Below are positions 1 to 10,420 of a stretch of 64,000 bases of DNA, piece after piece (the stretch's first letter is position 1; the number at the start of each line of letters is the position of its first letter). The notes under the pieces are model-generated. The model saw nothing but the letters and a program-made list of their open reading frames with translations, was not told where the DNA came from and made no database searches. Both the position numbers and the translations under genes were made by a program. Source of the stretch: Turnera subulata (Eukaryota; Streptophyta; Magnoliopsida; Malpighiales; Passifloraceae); assembly GCA_028386065.3 (NCBI GenBank), contig JAKUCV010005477.1:47436-111435 (forward strand), given 5' to 3'.

Positions 1-199
1 CGAAAAAGATCAAAATTATTGAGCAATAATTAAATGTGGCGGCATTCTTTTCCAAAAACAAAGCCTCGAGGATTGAAAAAAAACTTTTGGAGTTTTGTGA
101 AAAATAATACACATTTTTAATCACCGTAAAATCTCCTGGATCTTTAGACAGAAAGGGGGTCCATATTTGAAAAAAAACTGACACCTAGTTGTATAAGCT

Positions 200-930
200 C
201 AGGCTATAAGAAGGGAGTGATTCAGAAAAATCAACAAGACAAGAAAAATTCCTTCCCCAGCTACTTTTTTCTTTGTTGAGGGTGCCTCTCTAGGAAGGAG
301 GAATAGGTTAGCATATAGTATGGTGAATGAGCAATAGGAGGAATTACCGAGTGAACTTGCAAGAATTCCTCGTTTAGTTTTTGTTGATGAGCTATACTCA
401 TCTAGGTTCTTTGTGACTCCTATGGAAGAAACTTTCTTCCTAGAGGACCAAAGCAATCTAAAGGCTTCCTTTTATGGCTCGGCTAACTCTATTATGTTTT
501 TAATATCTGATAGACTGCAGGAATTTCAGCTAGAGCCTTCATGTCAAATTTTGAATCAAAGCAGTTATTATCAAGTTTCTATGATGGCTCGGAGTGTCCC
601 AACGGTATCTGGGTTACCACCTACATGGCCTAAGGTAGGACTTCTACTATGGAATTGCAGGGGTGTAGCAAGAAGGTCCCAAGATTTTGTGCGTACCTTA
701 AGGGATCTGAAGAATCAGTATAAGCCCAACATGGTGCTGATTACTGAAACCTTGTGGCAACCTGCAGAGAATCATGGAGTAATTCCACTCCGTTTTCCTC
801 CAACGAATCGGTTTGAGATACCTGGAGAAAATAACATGGGTGGTATGTGAGTCTCCTGGAACTACAGTGTTAGGGTCAACATCAACAGTGAGGCTCAAAG
901 TTTCAGGGTTAATGTTGTACCCAACAGATA
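200..930 (+). pseudogene. LINE-type endonuclease fragment carried antisense inside element 1
   Basis: An open stretch at 413-850 encodes the start of an APE-type endonuclease of a plant LINE. The motif LLLWNCRG is followed by a run ending in NMVLITETLW, which fits the metal-binding Asn and Glu of that fold. The frame stops at 848-850, one codon before the conserved Trp seen in the element 2 copy. No reverse transcriptase follows. The same fragment, with the same upstream sequence, occurs at 40116-41000 in element 2, also antisense to its host element. It is therefore an old passenger shared by both, not a live LINE. Confidence 0.65.
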
Positions 931-1197
931 AATAACTGTTTAAATCCATGTATGAGAACGATTCCTCTTTGTGAATGTTCTCTAGTTATGGATCCATTAT
1001 GCAATAATAATATGCACGCTTTCTCTCAGCCTTATAATTATAATCTCATTCATGGCCACAGGCTCAATTAATTATACTGTCTTATTCGCTTCAGGGAATA
1101 GAGCAGAGTCAATTCAACGGGATCCATATAATTTCTTTTATTGCAAGTGGGAGTGTCTGTTTTCTTCAAGAGTATATGCTCTTCCAAAGCTTAAATA

Positions 1198-1371
1198 TAT
1201 GATCTTCTAGATCATAGTAAAACATGCGTTCTTCAGGAACATATTCAAACTTATGCTCCTCTGGAGCGTATAAATCTTTTTCTCATTTCGAGATTCTACT
1301 ATCTTAGTTGACATCCACACGTTTATATGACACTCCCCCTTGGTTGTCATTTTGCATTGTCTTCAGGACAA
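1198..1371. repeat. Micro-hairpin cluster in element 1
   Basis: Four short perfect hairpins with five-base loops: 1198-1216 (TATGATC, loop TTCTA, GATCATA), 1228-1240 (GTTC, TTCAG, GAAC), 1255-1267 (GCTC, CTCTG, GAGC) and 1357-1371 (TTGTC, TTCAG, GACAA). Read on the minus strand, which is the element's sense, three loops become TAGAA, CTGAA and CTGAA, the loop type of the array at 41054-41418; the fourth is CAGAG. The first hairpin has a direct counterpart in element 2 at 39847-39865. Confidence 0.75.
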
Positions 1372-1783
1372 ATGCCTGAGCCATTTTTCTAGAAATGATT
1401 ATAACATATTGTAAAGTAAACATAATAAAGTAAAATAAAATATAACACATAATAATTAAACTGAGCATAAAATAAAAACATTCCATATAAAATGACTTGC
1501 GCCTTCAGGGTAAGCAAGGACAATATCCATCTTCTGGTGGTCGTATAATATCCATCTTCTGGTGGTCATATCTTTCTTCAATTTTTCTCAAAGATCTGCG
1601 GGATCTTTTGGCAGTAAAGACATCCAGTCTTTGCTTTATTTTCTCTTTTATTGCGTCTGCCAGACTATTTTCATTTAAATGCATTCAATGGCCATGACAA
1701 ATTTCTTCCGGAAATTTTAAGGGCCTCCATTTTTGTAATATAATCCCAAAATGAAATAAATAAAAGACTTAAATAAATAAATA

Positions 1784-2130
1784 TGGGCCTTTTATAATTA
1801 GCCCAATTAAAATTAAATGACTGAAAAATAAAAGCAATGGGCCTTGTACTAGCCCAATCAGAACGTAAATTAAAGCAAGAAAATAAATGTAATGGGCCTT
1901 TTCATAGCCCAATAACCAAAAATTAAAGGCAATGGGCCTTTTATGAGCCCATTTGTAATAAAAACATAAAATATGCTTACTAGATAAAAAGACGGCTTTG
2001 TCGGCCAACAAAGAAATAAGGCGGCTTAGCCGGCCAATATTGAATACAAAGTAAAGTATAATAATAGAAGGTATGCTTACTCGATAAATCTTTCAGCAAG
2101 AGAAAATAAATATAATGGGCCTTTTCACAA
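1784..2130. repeat. Array of TGGGC...GCCCA inverted pairs in element 1
   Basis: Five successive blocks pair a GGGCCTT word with a downstream GCCCA or ACCCA: around 1784-1805, 1838-1856, 1893-1911, 1933-1951 and 2115-2134. Each can form a small hairpin. The segment ATGCTTACTCGATAA with CTTTCAGCAA nearby also recurs at about 2083 and, with changes, at 2187. Element 2 has three comparable pairs at 38953-39100. TGGGCY is the plant site II promoter word bound by TCP factors; any promoter role here is inference. Confidence 0.6.
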
Positions 2131-2299
2131 CCCATGTGTAAAATAAAATATAAATTAAACAAAGGCATAATAATAGATAGTATATAGTATATGCCTACTC
2201 GATAATTCTTTCAGCAATATAAATTCTCCCCCCTTTTTTTTCATTCTCTTTTTCCTTTTTTTTCAGGATATATATTTACTATTTTTTTCTTTTCCTTTT

Positions 2300-3046
2300 T
2301 TTTTTAATTTTCGGACTGGGCCAAAAGGACAAACCCAGCCCAGTGCTTAAACCATGTTAAATCAGGTACAACAATACAAAGACCCAGGCCCGCTAACCCA
2401 AGCCCTTCAACATCACGGCCCAGGCAGGCATCCGGGCCAAACCCAACCTAGTGCCATGACCCGGCTGTGTGAAGCGGGTCGAGCACAAATCCGGGTCACA
2501 CGGGTCGTCTTTAACTTGCAGGTGGCTCACCTGCAGCGGTGACGTCGAGGCGAGGGCGGCGGCACGAGGTGCGACAGGCGACGAGCATAGGAGGGATCGG
2601 GCTGTCGGTGGCGGCGTGGCAGCAGCGGGAAGGTTGCTTCCGGTCTTGTCTCCACGGTGCGGTGGCGCTGCTTGCGGCGGCGGGCATCGCGTTGGAAGGG
2701 CGGTGGTCGGCGCGCAGCAGAGGCGTACAGCGAGGCGGCTGCAGGCGGCGAGGAGGGGAGCAGACCCGACGGGTCTTGTCGGGTTGTCGGGCGTGGCCGT
2801 CGGGTTTCCTCATCCCGGTGGCGCGTCCGCAGGCAGAAAAGGACGGGGAAGACGCCGTTCGGTCGGCGACGGCGAGAGGAGGGCCGTGGTGGTGGTGGTG
2901 ACGCGAGAAACGGCACGGATCCGTTCGCCATGAACAGTAACTCGAGGGGCAAACAAGGTGACGACACTGTTCCTCTCCCTTCTCTTTCCATTCTGTTTTT
3001 TTTTTTCTTTCTTGCGTGTATTTTCTGCTCAATTTTGGGTAGAGTC
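2300..3046 (-). other. GC-rich leader of element 1
   Basis: Directly inside the primer-binding-like site lies about 500 bp of very GC-rich sequence open in several frames on both strands. The predicted peptides are Arg/Pro/Ala-rich and match no family I recognise. It ends in a run of GGGCC/GGCCC words finishing with GGCCCAGTCCG on the minus strand. Elements 2, A and C have the same layout. I read it as untranslated leader and call no gene. Confidence 0.5.
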
Positions 3047-3058
3047 GTGCTGATAACG

Positions 3059-3246
3059 TGTTGTAAATAAACTGTTAATGAAGGTGGATTAAAGGAGGAG
3101 AAGATGGAGAATAATGGAAGAAGAGGAAGAAGAGCCATCGCTCGGTTCATCACATTTCATTTCTTTATGGACAATATAAATATAAGGAGGGGGTTAACTG
3201 TTTTGGTAGGTACAACAACAGTATTCACACACCATGTTTTATAACA
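3059..3246 (-). repeat. 5' LTR of element 1 (188 bp)
   Basis: On the minus strand it starts TGTTATAAAA and ends TTTACAACA, giving TG..CA termini with TGTT/AACA inverted ends, and is followed by CGTTATCAGCAC. It is diverged from the 211 bp LTR of element 2 but keeps the same layout: an A/T-rich TATA-like block, then ACCGAGC, a short loop, GCTCTTCTTC, and a CT-rich tail. The hairpin arms GAGC (3132-3135) and GCTC (3140-3143) match the equivalent hairpin in element 2. Confidence 0.65.
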
Positions 3247-3557
3247 TATATGTTCTGTTCTTCTTTTTTTTTTCGTTTGGAACGGCGCCATATATAAAAT
3301 TCGTAACATTTAAGCTTAGAGAAGCCTACCTACAATGCCACTAGGATTTTTGTTTTGGTAAGAAAGGAGAGCCCTCCTGTATATTAATCAGAAGACATAC
3401 CACTAGGATTTTCAGTTATTGGAATAATTAATACATGAACTTTAATATTCATCATGATAACACATCATCTTCATCTTTGCAATTAGATGGCAATCTTCTT
3501 ACACATTTCTTATGATCTACCTAAGAAGTGATAGGCATGCATTATTGTTTTATAGGC

Positions 3558-5369
3558 TTAATTGAGATTGATTGGATATTTTGGCTCTTTGTGTGGAAGG
3601 AAGAGGCCCCAATGTTTCTCATATTCTGGGTTTTTGTCAGCCTCATCAAACATGGCAAAAATGTAGGTTTCAATGGCCCCAGGCCTCTTAGGAGTCCCTT
3701 GCTTCACATGCTGGAGCAAGTTTCTGTTATAAGTTCTTGCATTATCCACCGAAGTTGCATCCCCTCCTCCGGCTGATGGCCATCCTGTTTCCGACACCGC
3801 AATCTTCAAAGAAGCCCCACCAGATTTCTCCAGGGCAGAATACACAGCATCCAACGTGGCATCGAAAAGGTTCTGATAATCATGTGGCGGGTCAGACACC
3901 ACAGGCGATGTGGACCTAAAGAGTGCATAATCAAGACTGATATCTCTAGTGTTCCCTGTGTAACTGTAGTATGGATAAATATTAACAAGCAAAGGGGATT
4001 GGTTTTCCACCAAGAAGTGAATAATTGGATCAAGAAGAGGTCGATACGTGGTATTGAAGGAACCTCTTGATGGAGGGTAAGATTCTGCTAGGACCCCAGT
4101 GTCTATGGAAGTAGAAACTTTGATAGTACCCCCTAGGCCAGCAGAAGAGAGCGCATTCTGAATGTTTCGCATTGCCAGAACTAGAAACTGGGTGTATGAA
4201 TCTGTAGGCCTCACCTCATTTCCAACTGCAATGTACCGAAATCTGACACTTGCATGATTCTTGACGTTGTTTTGCACCCAGGTGTTTGCTTCGGCTTGAT
4301 TGGAAGCAATCCTTTGAAGGTCAGTGTTTGGGAGACCGAGCATGAGCTCGATGGGGGTGCCCCCAAGGGCTCGAAGTGCCTCTTGGTTTGGATCATAGAG
4401 TCTCATTCTACGGATGTTCTTTTGGTTGTACAGAGCTATGACTTCTGATGGAGGTGGTAGCTTCCCGAACATCCCATAGCAGACACCTATTTGAGCAACT
4501 GCAATTATATTTTCCGACCAGTTAGTCATACATAGTAAACTAACATTCGGATGAAAGATTCATCAGCACATGTCAAAAAGCCAAAAAATAAAAGAAGAAT
4601 TTTTTTCTAGCAATGCCATGCACATGGGTTGTTTTGCTACCATATCTTACGTCTGGTATAAAGGGACTTGATTAGTCCCCAATTAGACAAGGATTTATCG
4701 TGTGGAAAACGTATGAACAACTCTCTTTTGTGGTATAGCTTTATACATCTTTTCTTTCCAACACGACACAAGCATCTGAATTTAATTCAGTTTCTTTTCT
4801 TTTATTTCCTCTTAGTATCAGACCCAATTCCTGTCTAATCTAAAATCGGGCACTATCCGACCTATCGTGGGGTGGCCCTTCCATGGTTGCATTTTCTGTA
4901 CACAAAATTTAATTCTGTTTTGTTCACAAAAAAAAAGAGAAATTGATGTAAATCCAATAAGGCGAAATGTTTAAGTTACTCGAGTTATAGGTGGTGGCCT
5001 CACTAACTATCTACTACTAGCAAATCAACCCTGTGAATGACCCATTATAATATGTCAAAACGATAATTTATAATGCTACTATATCATCACTATCTGGTGG
5101 CAAGCAAGTATGATAAGAATTGTGAATCTATGCCAAGCGAGTAATAACCCAACATTATTTTCTGAGAAAAAAATATGGGGAGTATAAGAAAAAAACAAAG
5201 GAATCACATGTTGAAGATTGTGGTTTAGAATTGTCTACTGTAGGGGTAATTCTCCTAGAATTTTAATGCTGTATATATTATTGTATATACCTGAGGCTTC
5301 TAAACTCGCCAGTAGCAGCGCCAGGAGTAACATTATTGTGCGAAACGAGGAGGAGAGGGTTCTCGCCAT
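3558..5369 (-). CDS. Glucan endo-1,3-beta-glucosidase, GH17, secreted
   Basis: Hydrolyses internal beta-1,3-glucan bonds in the cell wall, as PR-2 proteins and callose-degrading enzymes do. Two exons on the minus strand: 5291-5369 (ATG at 5369-5367) and 3558-4498, with a GT-AG intron in phase 1, giving 339 aa. Residues 1-28 form a signal peptide (MARTLSSSF, then an Ala/Leu core), and the mature chain starts near QIGVCYG, the usual GH17 start. Catalytic residues are visible: Glu121 in VGNEV (acid/base) and Glu263 in SETGWPS (nucleophile). The chain stops at the end of the GH17 fold, without an X8 domain or GPI tail, so this is a short, PR-2-like form. The reading frame is intact. Defence or developmental role cannot be decided from sequence. 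Confidence 0.93.
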
Positions 5370-5957
5370 TTTTGGAGGAAGTGTTGTTAATTAAGTAGCA
5401 GAGAGGATTACTGCTCCTACTGTTGTAATCCGGCCCCAAAGCTCCTGTTTTTATAGCAAAAAACTGCGAGCAACATTCCCAATTTAACACATCAATCCAC
5501 TACTTGACACTAACTGATGATGGAGGCTAACTTAACTATCTTCCACTTGCGAGTTAAATACATTTTACTTACCCCCAAACTTTGTTTTAAAAACAAATCA
5601 ATGCCTACCTCAATTTGGTTCAATCCAGTATCAAAATTTTGAAATAAGAAACTTGAGGTGGTAAAATACAGAGTATTTATGGTTAAGGTATTGATTTGTT
5701 TTTAAAAAATAGTTGGGTTAGGTAAAATGTATTTAACCCTCCACCTTCTGCACCATTCAATTCATATCCAACAGTTTGTCCTTTTCTTTTTTTGACAGAA
5801 TATCCAACAGTTTGTCTCTCGTGAGAAGCTTACATTTTATGGTAATAGCTTGTGTTTTACAGTTGTGTTTTTTTTTTTTGAGAATTATATGTATATATAT
5901 ACACATGGCGGTCGCTTAATTTTGTAATTTAAAAAATAGAGAGACAATATTGACGCA
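5370..5957. other. Upstream region of the GH17 gene
   Basis: AT-rich sequence holding the short leader and TATA box of the glucanase, then an inverted pair of near-copies (5540-5600 and 5640-5745, around the words CATTTTACTTACCC and GGTAAAATGTATTTAA). I see no coding region. Confidence 0.45.
5447..5455 (-). promoter_or_regulatory. Probable TATA box of the GH17 gene
   Basis: TATAAAAAC on the minus strand, about 80 bp upstream of the chosen ATG, which leaves a 5' leader of about 50 nt. Position and match are good; function is inferred. Confidence 0.5.
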
Positions 5958-6131
5958 TCTATCTATTATATATATTTAAAGCTGTATCCCTCACCAGATT
6001 TTGACACATAGGATTTTTGGAATTTTGCTTTATTGCCATGTGGAGACTTTGGGCTCTTCCTTTATTGCCATCTGGAGGATTGCAAGTGTAGTTTGATTGG
6101 CCATAATGACAAACATAATTATCCCAGAGTA

Positions 6132-6434
6132 ATCTGATCTATTATATTCTTTTAAAAAGAATTCCAATCACACTCAAATTGTTCAAATGAAAATTCACAC
6201 GCAAGATTGGTACTGATAACCTATCTTAATTATACTCTTTTAAAAAGAATTCTAGACACACCCAAATTATTCAAAAAAAAATTCACACGATATTGGTATT
6301 ATATATATTTTTTCCATTAAACTGATAAGAAGAATTTCTAATCAATAAAGATAAGGATAAAACTTTTTTTATTTAAATTGATGAATCTGATCTTAATTAT
6401 ATTCTTTTAAAAAGAATTCCAATCACACCCAAAC
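6132..6434 (+). repeat. Degenerate tandem repeat of about 90 bp
   Basis: Three diverged units at about 6132-6220, 6221-6300 and 6384-6434. Each has TTTTAAAAAGAATTC, then CACACCCAAATTGTTCAAA, then AAAATTCACACG. The third unit is cut by element A and resumes at 9186 (TGGTCAAAAG then AAAATTCACACGC). The first two units show the uninterrupted target site. Confidence 0.7.
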
Positions 6435-9185
6435 TGTAACAGCCCGGGTAATTTTTTATTTTTACCGGGACTGTAGAAGTCGTTTTACCGTGATTTACTG
6501 TTGAATTAATCTTGGGTAATTAATTCAAGGTAAATCGGGAGTCGTTTTTCGAATCCGAGTGTTTTCCCGCGCTCGTGATTTTCCCGCAGATTTTTCGAAC
6601 CTAAGTTGGTATTTTTCGGGTTTCGGAATTTCTCGGAAAATCACACCGGAAAATAACTAAGGAGGTATCGGTTATTTTCTGGTGCGGATCGGACTCGCCC
6701 GTAATACGGACGAAAATGTATTATTTGATTCACAAGACTAATAGTAAAAGGAAAAAAAAAACAAAAAAAAACAAAAACAGTTTAAAGCCGGTGAGGAACC
6801 AGGAGAGGAAGAGAAGGAAAAAAAAGAGAAGAAGAAGAAGAAGAAAGAAAGAAAAAAAAAGAGAGAAGGAAAAAAAGGAGGAAAAAAAAGAGAGGAAAAA
6901 TGGAAACCGGAAGAAAAAAAAGAAAGAAAAAGAGTGGAAAAAAAAAAAGGAGAGGAGGAGGTGGAGCACAGCCACCGAGCCGGACTACCCCTCCCCTCCA
7001 TCTCTGCACCGCTGCGACTCCACCACCAACGACTGCCTCCACGCCGCGCGCCTCGCCTTGTCACCCTCGTCCTGCTCGCGCCGCCGCTGCTCCGTGGAAA
7101 GACGAGCTAACGAGACGCCGCCACCGCCTTGGTCGAGGGGGACCCGACTTGGATCCGACTCCCTCCGCTCGCGTCTCGCCTTCGCCGCCCTTCAACTCAC
7201 GCCGTGCCGCCTGCAGCCCACAACGCCGTCACCTTTGCCATCCCCAGCCCGCGCCGCCAGTGCCGTCGCCGACCTCTGCAGCTCAAGGTGAGCTTGAGCA
7301 GACCCGGTTGTGAGGTAGCAGGTCGGGTTGACCCCGTATAGCGCGAGTTGGATCTGAACCTTGTTGGGTTGGGCTGCTGGGCCGGACCTCTGGGCCTGCA
7401 CGTGGGCCGCTCCTGGGCTCCTGTTTGGGGCCTGGGCTAGGCACTGTGCATGGCCTGATCCGGTACTGTTTAGGCCCAGTCTAGTAAAAAAAAAGAAATA
7501 ATAAATAAATATATATATATATATGTATTTATTAATTAATCTGATATATAATTTTGAAAAAAAATTATATATTTAATTTGAGAAAATTATGGACAATTTG
7601 ATTCTGGAATTTTTATTAAAATCTAAATATACTTACTTTGATAAATAATTAGATTATGTTTAGGAAACTATTATTAATTGGAAAAACATATATATATATA
7701 CCTTGAAATTAATTTCTGGAAATTATATATATATGTATTATTTTCGTTTGGAAATTGTAGTTGTGGAAATTATATATATATGTACTTTGGGAATTAAAGT
7801 TAATTATATTTTGTGTTGGAAAATTAAATTTTATATGTATTTAGAAAAAGATAAATACTATATATATTTTCTGAAAATTATAAATAGGTCATTATTTTTC
7901 TGGAAAACTATGATGATTATTATTTTGGAAATTATACTTATTTTATGAAAATGTATTTTGAAAAGGAGTTTTAATTAAAGTATGGTACCGAAATTATATT
8001 CGGAAATACGTTCGGAAAATTATTTTCGATAAAAGATAATAATATCAGATAAGAACCGGGATGGGATTAATTCGTAGTTTGGCATCATGACATACTCTTA
8101 TGTGCATTTATGTGAATATATGGTTTTGTTGTATAGGTTTCTGGATATCGGGCAGTTCCCGAGGAGCCGGCAACGGACCGGTCATTGTTTCCGAAGTTGA
8201 GTAATCGGCCAAGGTGAGGATGGATTTCCTTCAATATGTGCCTATATTACTCGGTTATCATTTTTTGATGATTGTGCATTGTCGAATGTGCTTTTGCTGT
8301 GTTTTGGTTCGGGATGTTAATCCCGGAGTCTTGTTGGATATTTTTGGGATGTTTATCCCGTGTTGATTTTTCGTGTTTTTTTCGGATTAAGAGTAATGGT
8401 ATAATTAATGAATTGTGATGAGGATGTCGATCCTTGGTATTTTGGTTAGGGATGTCGATCCCTGTGACTTGGTTTTTAATGACGGTAATATAATTGTCAC
8501 GTGGTAAGTAGAGGTACGACCGGATGGTTAGAGACTGTTTTGTGGTGGCCATGATCTGGGTTCGTGTGATAAGCATGTCTATGCTTGGGATGTCTATCCC
8601 GGTTTGCTATATTTGGGATGTCTATCCCTGGGTTCTTTTGATCTGGCACCAGGAACAGGTTGATAACCTGGTACGACCCTAGCTTATCCGTGACGGGGCC
8701 CGGATAGATAAAAATTGGATAATTGTTTCTATTTGAGTCTTCTTGGTCTTGGACCGATTTTGGGTCGGGTCTTTTGGTTTGGTTGACCTTGAGTAATTTT
8801 TAGTGTCCATATTGATCGTCTTTCCATTGTCGTGAGCACTTCGGACTCACCCCTCACCTGCGGGCTTTCATCCCGTAGGATGAGTTACTTTTGGTACAGG
8901 TTGATGCATTCCAGACAGGCTGCGACGTTTCCCTTGGACAGGCTTGGATCCATAGTTTGCATGTGTCGCATACAGTGTTAGTGAGTTATTTAAATCTTTC
9001 GTTGTGCACTGTTTTTATCATTATTGGGCCAATGGGCCGGATTTGTTACTTATGTTGTTTTAATATTTTGGGCCGTTGGGCCGAGTTATGGTTGTTTACA
9101 CTGTATGCTAGGCCTTGTTGGGCTGGGTTGTCAAAGTTCCGGCTCGTGTTTACTGTGTTCGGTAAATTCGGGTCGGGGCGTCTCA
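6435..9185 (+). mobile_element. Element A: 2.75 kb TG..CA unit, probable solo LTR or LTR-derived element
   Basis: Starts TGTAACAGCCCGGG and ends GGGGCGTCTCA. It is flanked by CAAAC (6430-6434) and CAAAT (9186-9190), a 5 bp target duplication with one change. Element C at 62516 has the same start and closely similar sequence. There is no gag or pol; the open frames come from a purine-rich tract (6740-6960) and a GC-rich block (6960-7400). Layout: terminus, purine tract, GC-rich exon-like block ending in a splice-donor-like AAG/GTGAGC (7286-7294), GGCCC words ending GGCCCAGTC, a long AT-rich middle, then a second part with repeated GGGATGTNNATCCC words (8310-8625). A solo LTR of a large Gypsy-type element is the simplest reading; a non-coding element is the alternative. 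Confidence 0.6.
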
Positions 9186-9687
9186 CAAATTGGTCAAAAG
9201 AAAATTCACACGCAGAGAGTGTTATATATATATTATGTGATTTACTCTATTATTGTTATCTGATAAGAATCATATTATACCCAACTAACTTTTAATCATT
9301 TTTGTTTTTTTATTTGTGCATCTCCTAAAAAATTCCATCATCTCTCTATAAATACAGATACAGTCTTTGTTTGTATATGTGAAATAATAGTCTCTGTATG
9401 TGATACAGTTTTTTCTATCATTCATTCATTTCCTTTTACTTCTTCTTTATTTTATTTTTGCACTACACAATGTCTAGATATAGTCTCTGTCTGTGTGTAA
9501 TACAGTTTCTCTATAATTCACTCATTCTCTCTAATTCCTTCTTTGTTTTGTTTCTATTTGCATACGTATGAATGTTGATATAATATTAAAGTTATTTTGT
9601 CTCTCATAATTAAGCATCCTATTTATTTTTATATTCTTTTATTTTTCCAATCTATTTTAATTATTTTTATATTTTTTGTTTGTTTAG

Positions 9688-10012
9688 GAAAATACATATT
9701 AAAGCTTTGGATGAATTGACTCCTGACAATGATTTATAGAAAAATCAAGTTAGAGTTTTGAGATTGTAAGAATGCTTGAATACAAAATTATAGAACCTTC
9801 CTATTAGCATAGATATGAGTTTAATTGATGCAAAGGTATGTTTTAATTTTTCATGTCTTTTAATTTGTTAAATTTTCATTTCATAAATTAATTCTTCTTT
9901 ATATTATCATTTTATATAATATTTTTTTGTGGTATCTTTTATGTTTTATATATTTTTAAATTTTTTTCTGTTACTTTTTAATTTTTATTTTAGGACTCAA
10001 TTATGCATGTTT
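9688..10012 (+). pseudogene. RPA-like single-strand DNA-binding protein, decayed fragment
   Basis: After an acceptor TTTAG at 9683-9687, the frame from 9698 reads IKALDELTPDND, then QVRVLR, then PISIDMSLIDAK, ending at a donor AAG/GTATG at 9835. This matches the start of plant RPA70-type OB-fold proteins. Three in-frame stops (two TAG, one TAA) interrupt it. A second piece, DSIMHV then a stop, follows an acceptor at 9991-9993. No further domains are readable. It is dead, and probably Helitron cargo or a Helitron's own RPA gene. Confidence 0.65.
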
Positions 10013-10420
10013 AAATTATAAAATTAATTATTATTAAATATTTTTTATCTATTTTTCAGATTTATATTCCATTTTTTGCATTAAATTTTTTATTCATAAT
10101 AATATATTTTTCTATTTATTCTTATGATTTCTATTTTAAAAATGACTCATTTTATTTTTTTAATTTTTTTGTTTACTATTAATTAATTCTTATAATTTTT
10201 TATTTTGTGTTTAATATTTTTTGTTTTAGGGTCAATTATATAGGCCCAAGAATGGATCCATAAATGATGCAGGTATAAATTTACAAAATTAACTATTATT
10301 TATATTATTATTGAGTATTTTATTATATTTTTTTCTAATTTATTTATGTTAAGAAATATAGACCATGTATATGGAAAATTAACATCTTTTCTCCTCCTTA
10401 CAATGAAACACTTAATTTAA

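Larger units (their letters stand above)
1..3246 (-). mobile_element. Element 1: Copia-like LTR retrotransposon, 5' part, cut by window edge
   Basis: The right end is a 5' LTR read on the minus strand (3059-3246), followed inward by a primer-binding-like site, CGTTATCAGCAC at 3047-3058. The interior then mirrors element 2 (37772-47306) in order: a GC-rich leader, TGGGCY/GGCCCA repeats, a spacer with micro-hairpins, and a LINE endonuclease fragment on the opposite strand. The rest of the element, with the other LTR, lies left of the window, so no target duplication can be checked. No gag or pol frame is visible in this part. The Copia assignment rests on kinship with element 2, which keeps decayed Copia pol words. 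It may be a non-autonomous derivative. Confidence 0.65.
5958..10420 (+). mobile_element. Helitron-like remnant carrying an RPA pseudogene
   Basis: The left end, TCTATTATATATATTTAAAG near 5962, resembles plant Helitron 5' termini (TC then an AT run and AAAGC). Inside is a pseudogene for a replication protein A-like OB-fold protein (9688-10012), a gene type carried by plant Helitrons. I could not fix a right end: no hairpin plus CTRR terminus stands out before 10420. The interior is AT-rich and is interrupted by element A. Family assignment rests on the two features together and is tentative. Confidence 0.4.

Noticed and set aside
2469..3153. Overlapping open frames of 120-208 codons on both strands
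   Set aside because: Low-complexity GC-rich leader of element 1; no start context, splice evidence or recognisable family.
6716..7313. Open frames of 137-191 codons, Lys/Arg then Pro/Ala-rich
   Set aside because: They arise from the purine tract and the GC-rich block of element A, exist in several frames on both strands, and have no domain.
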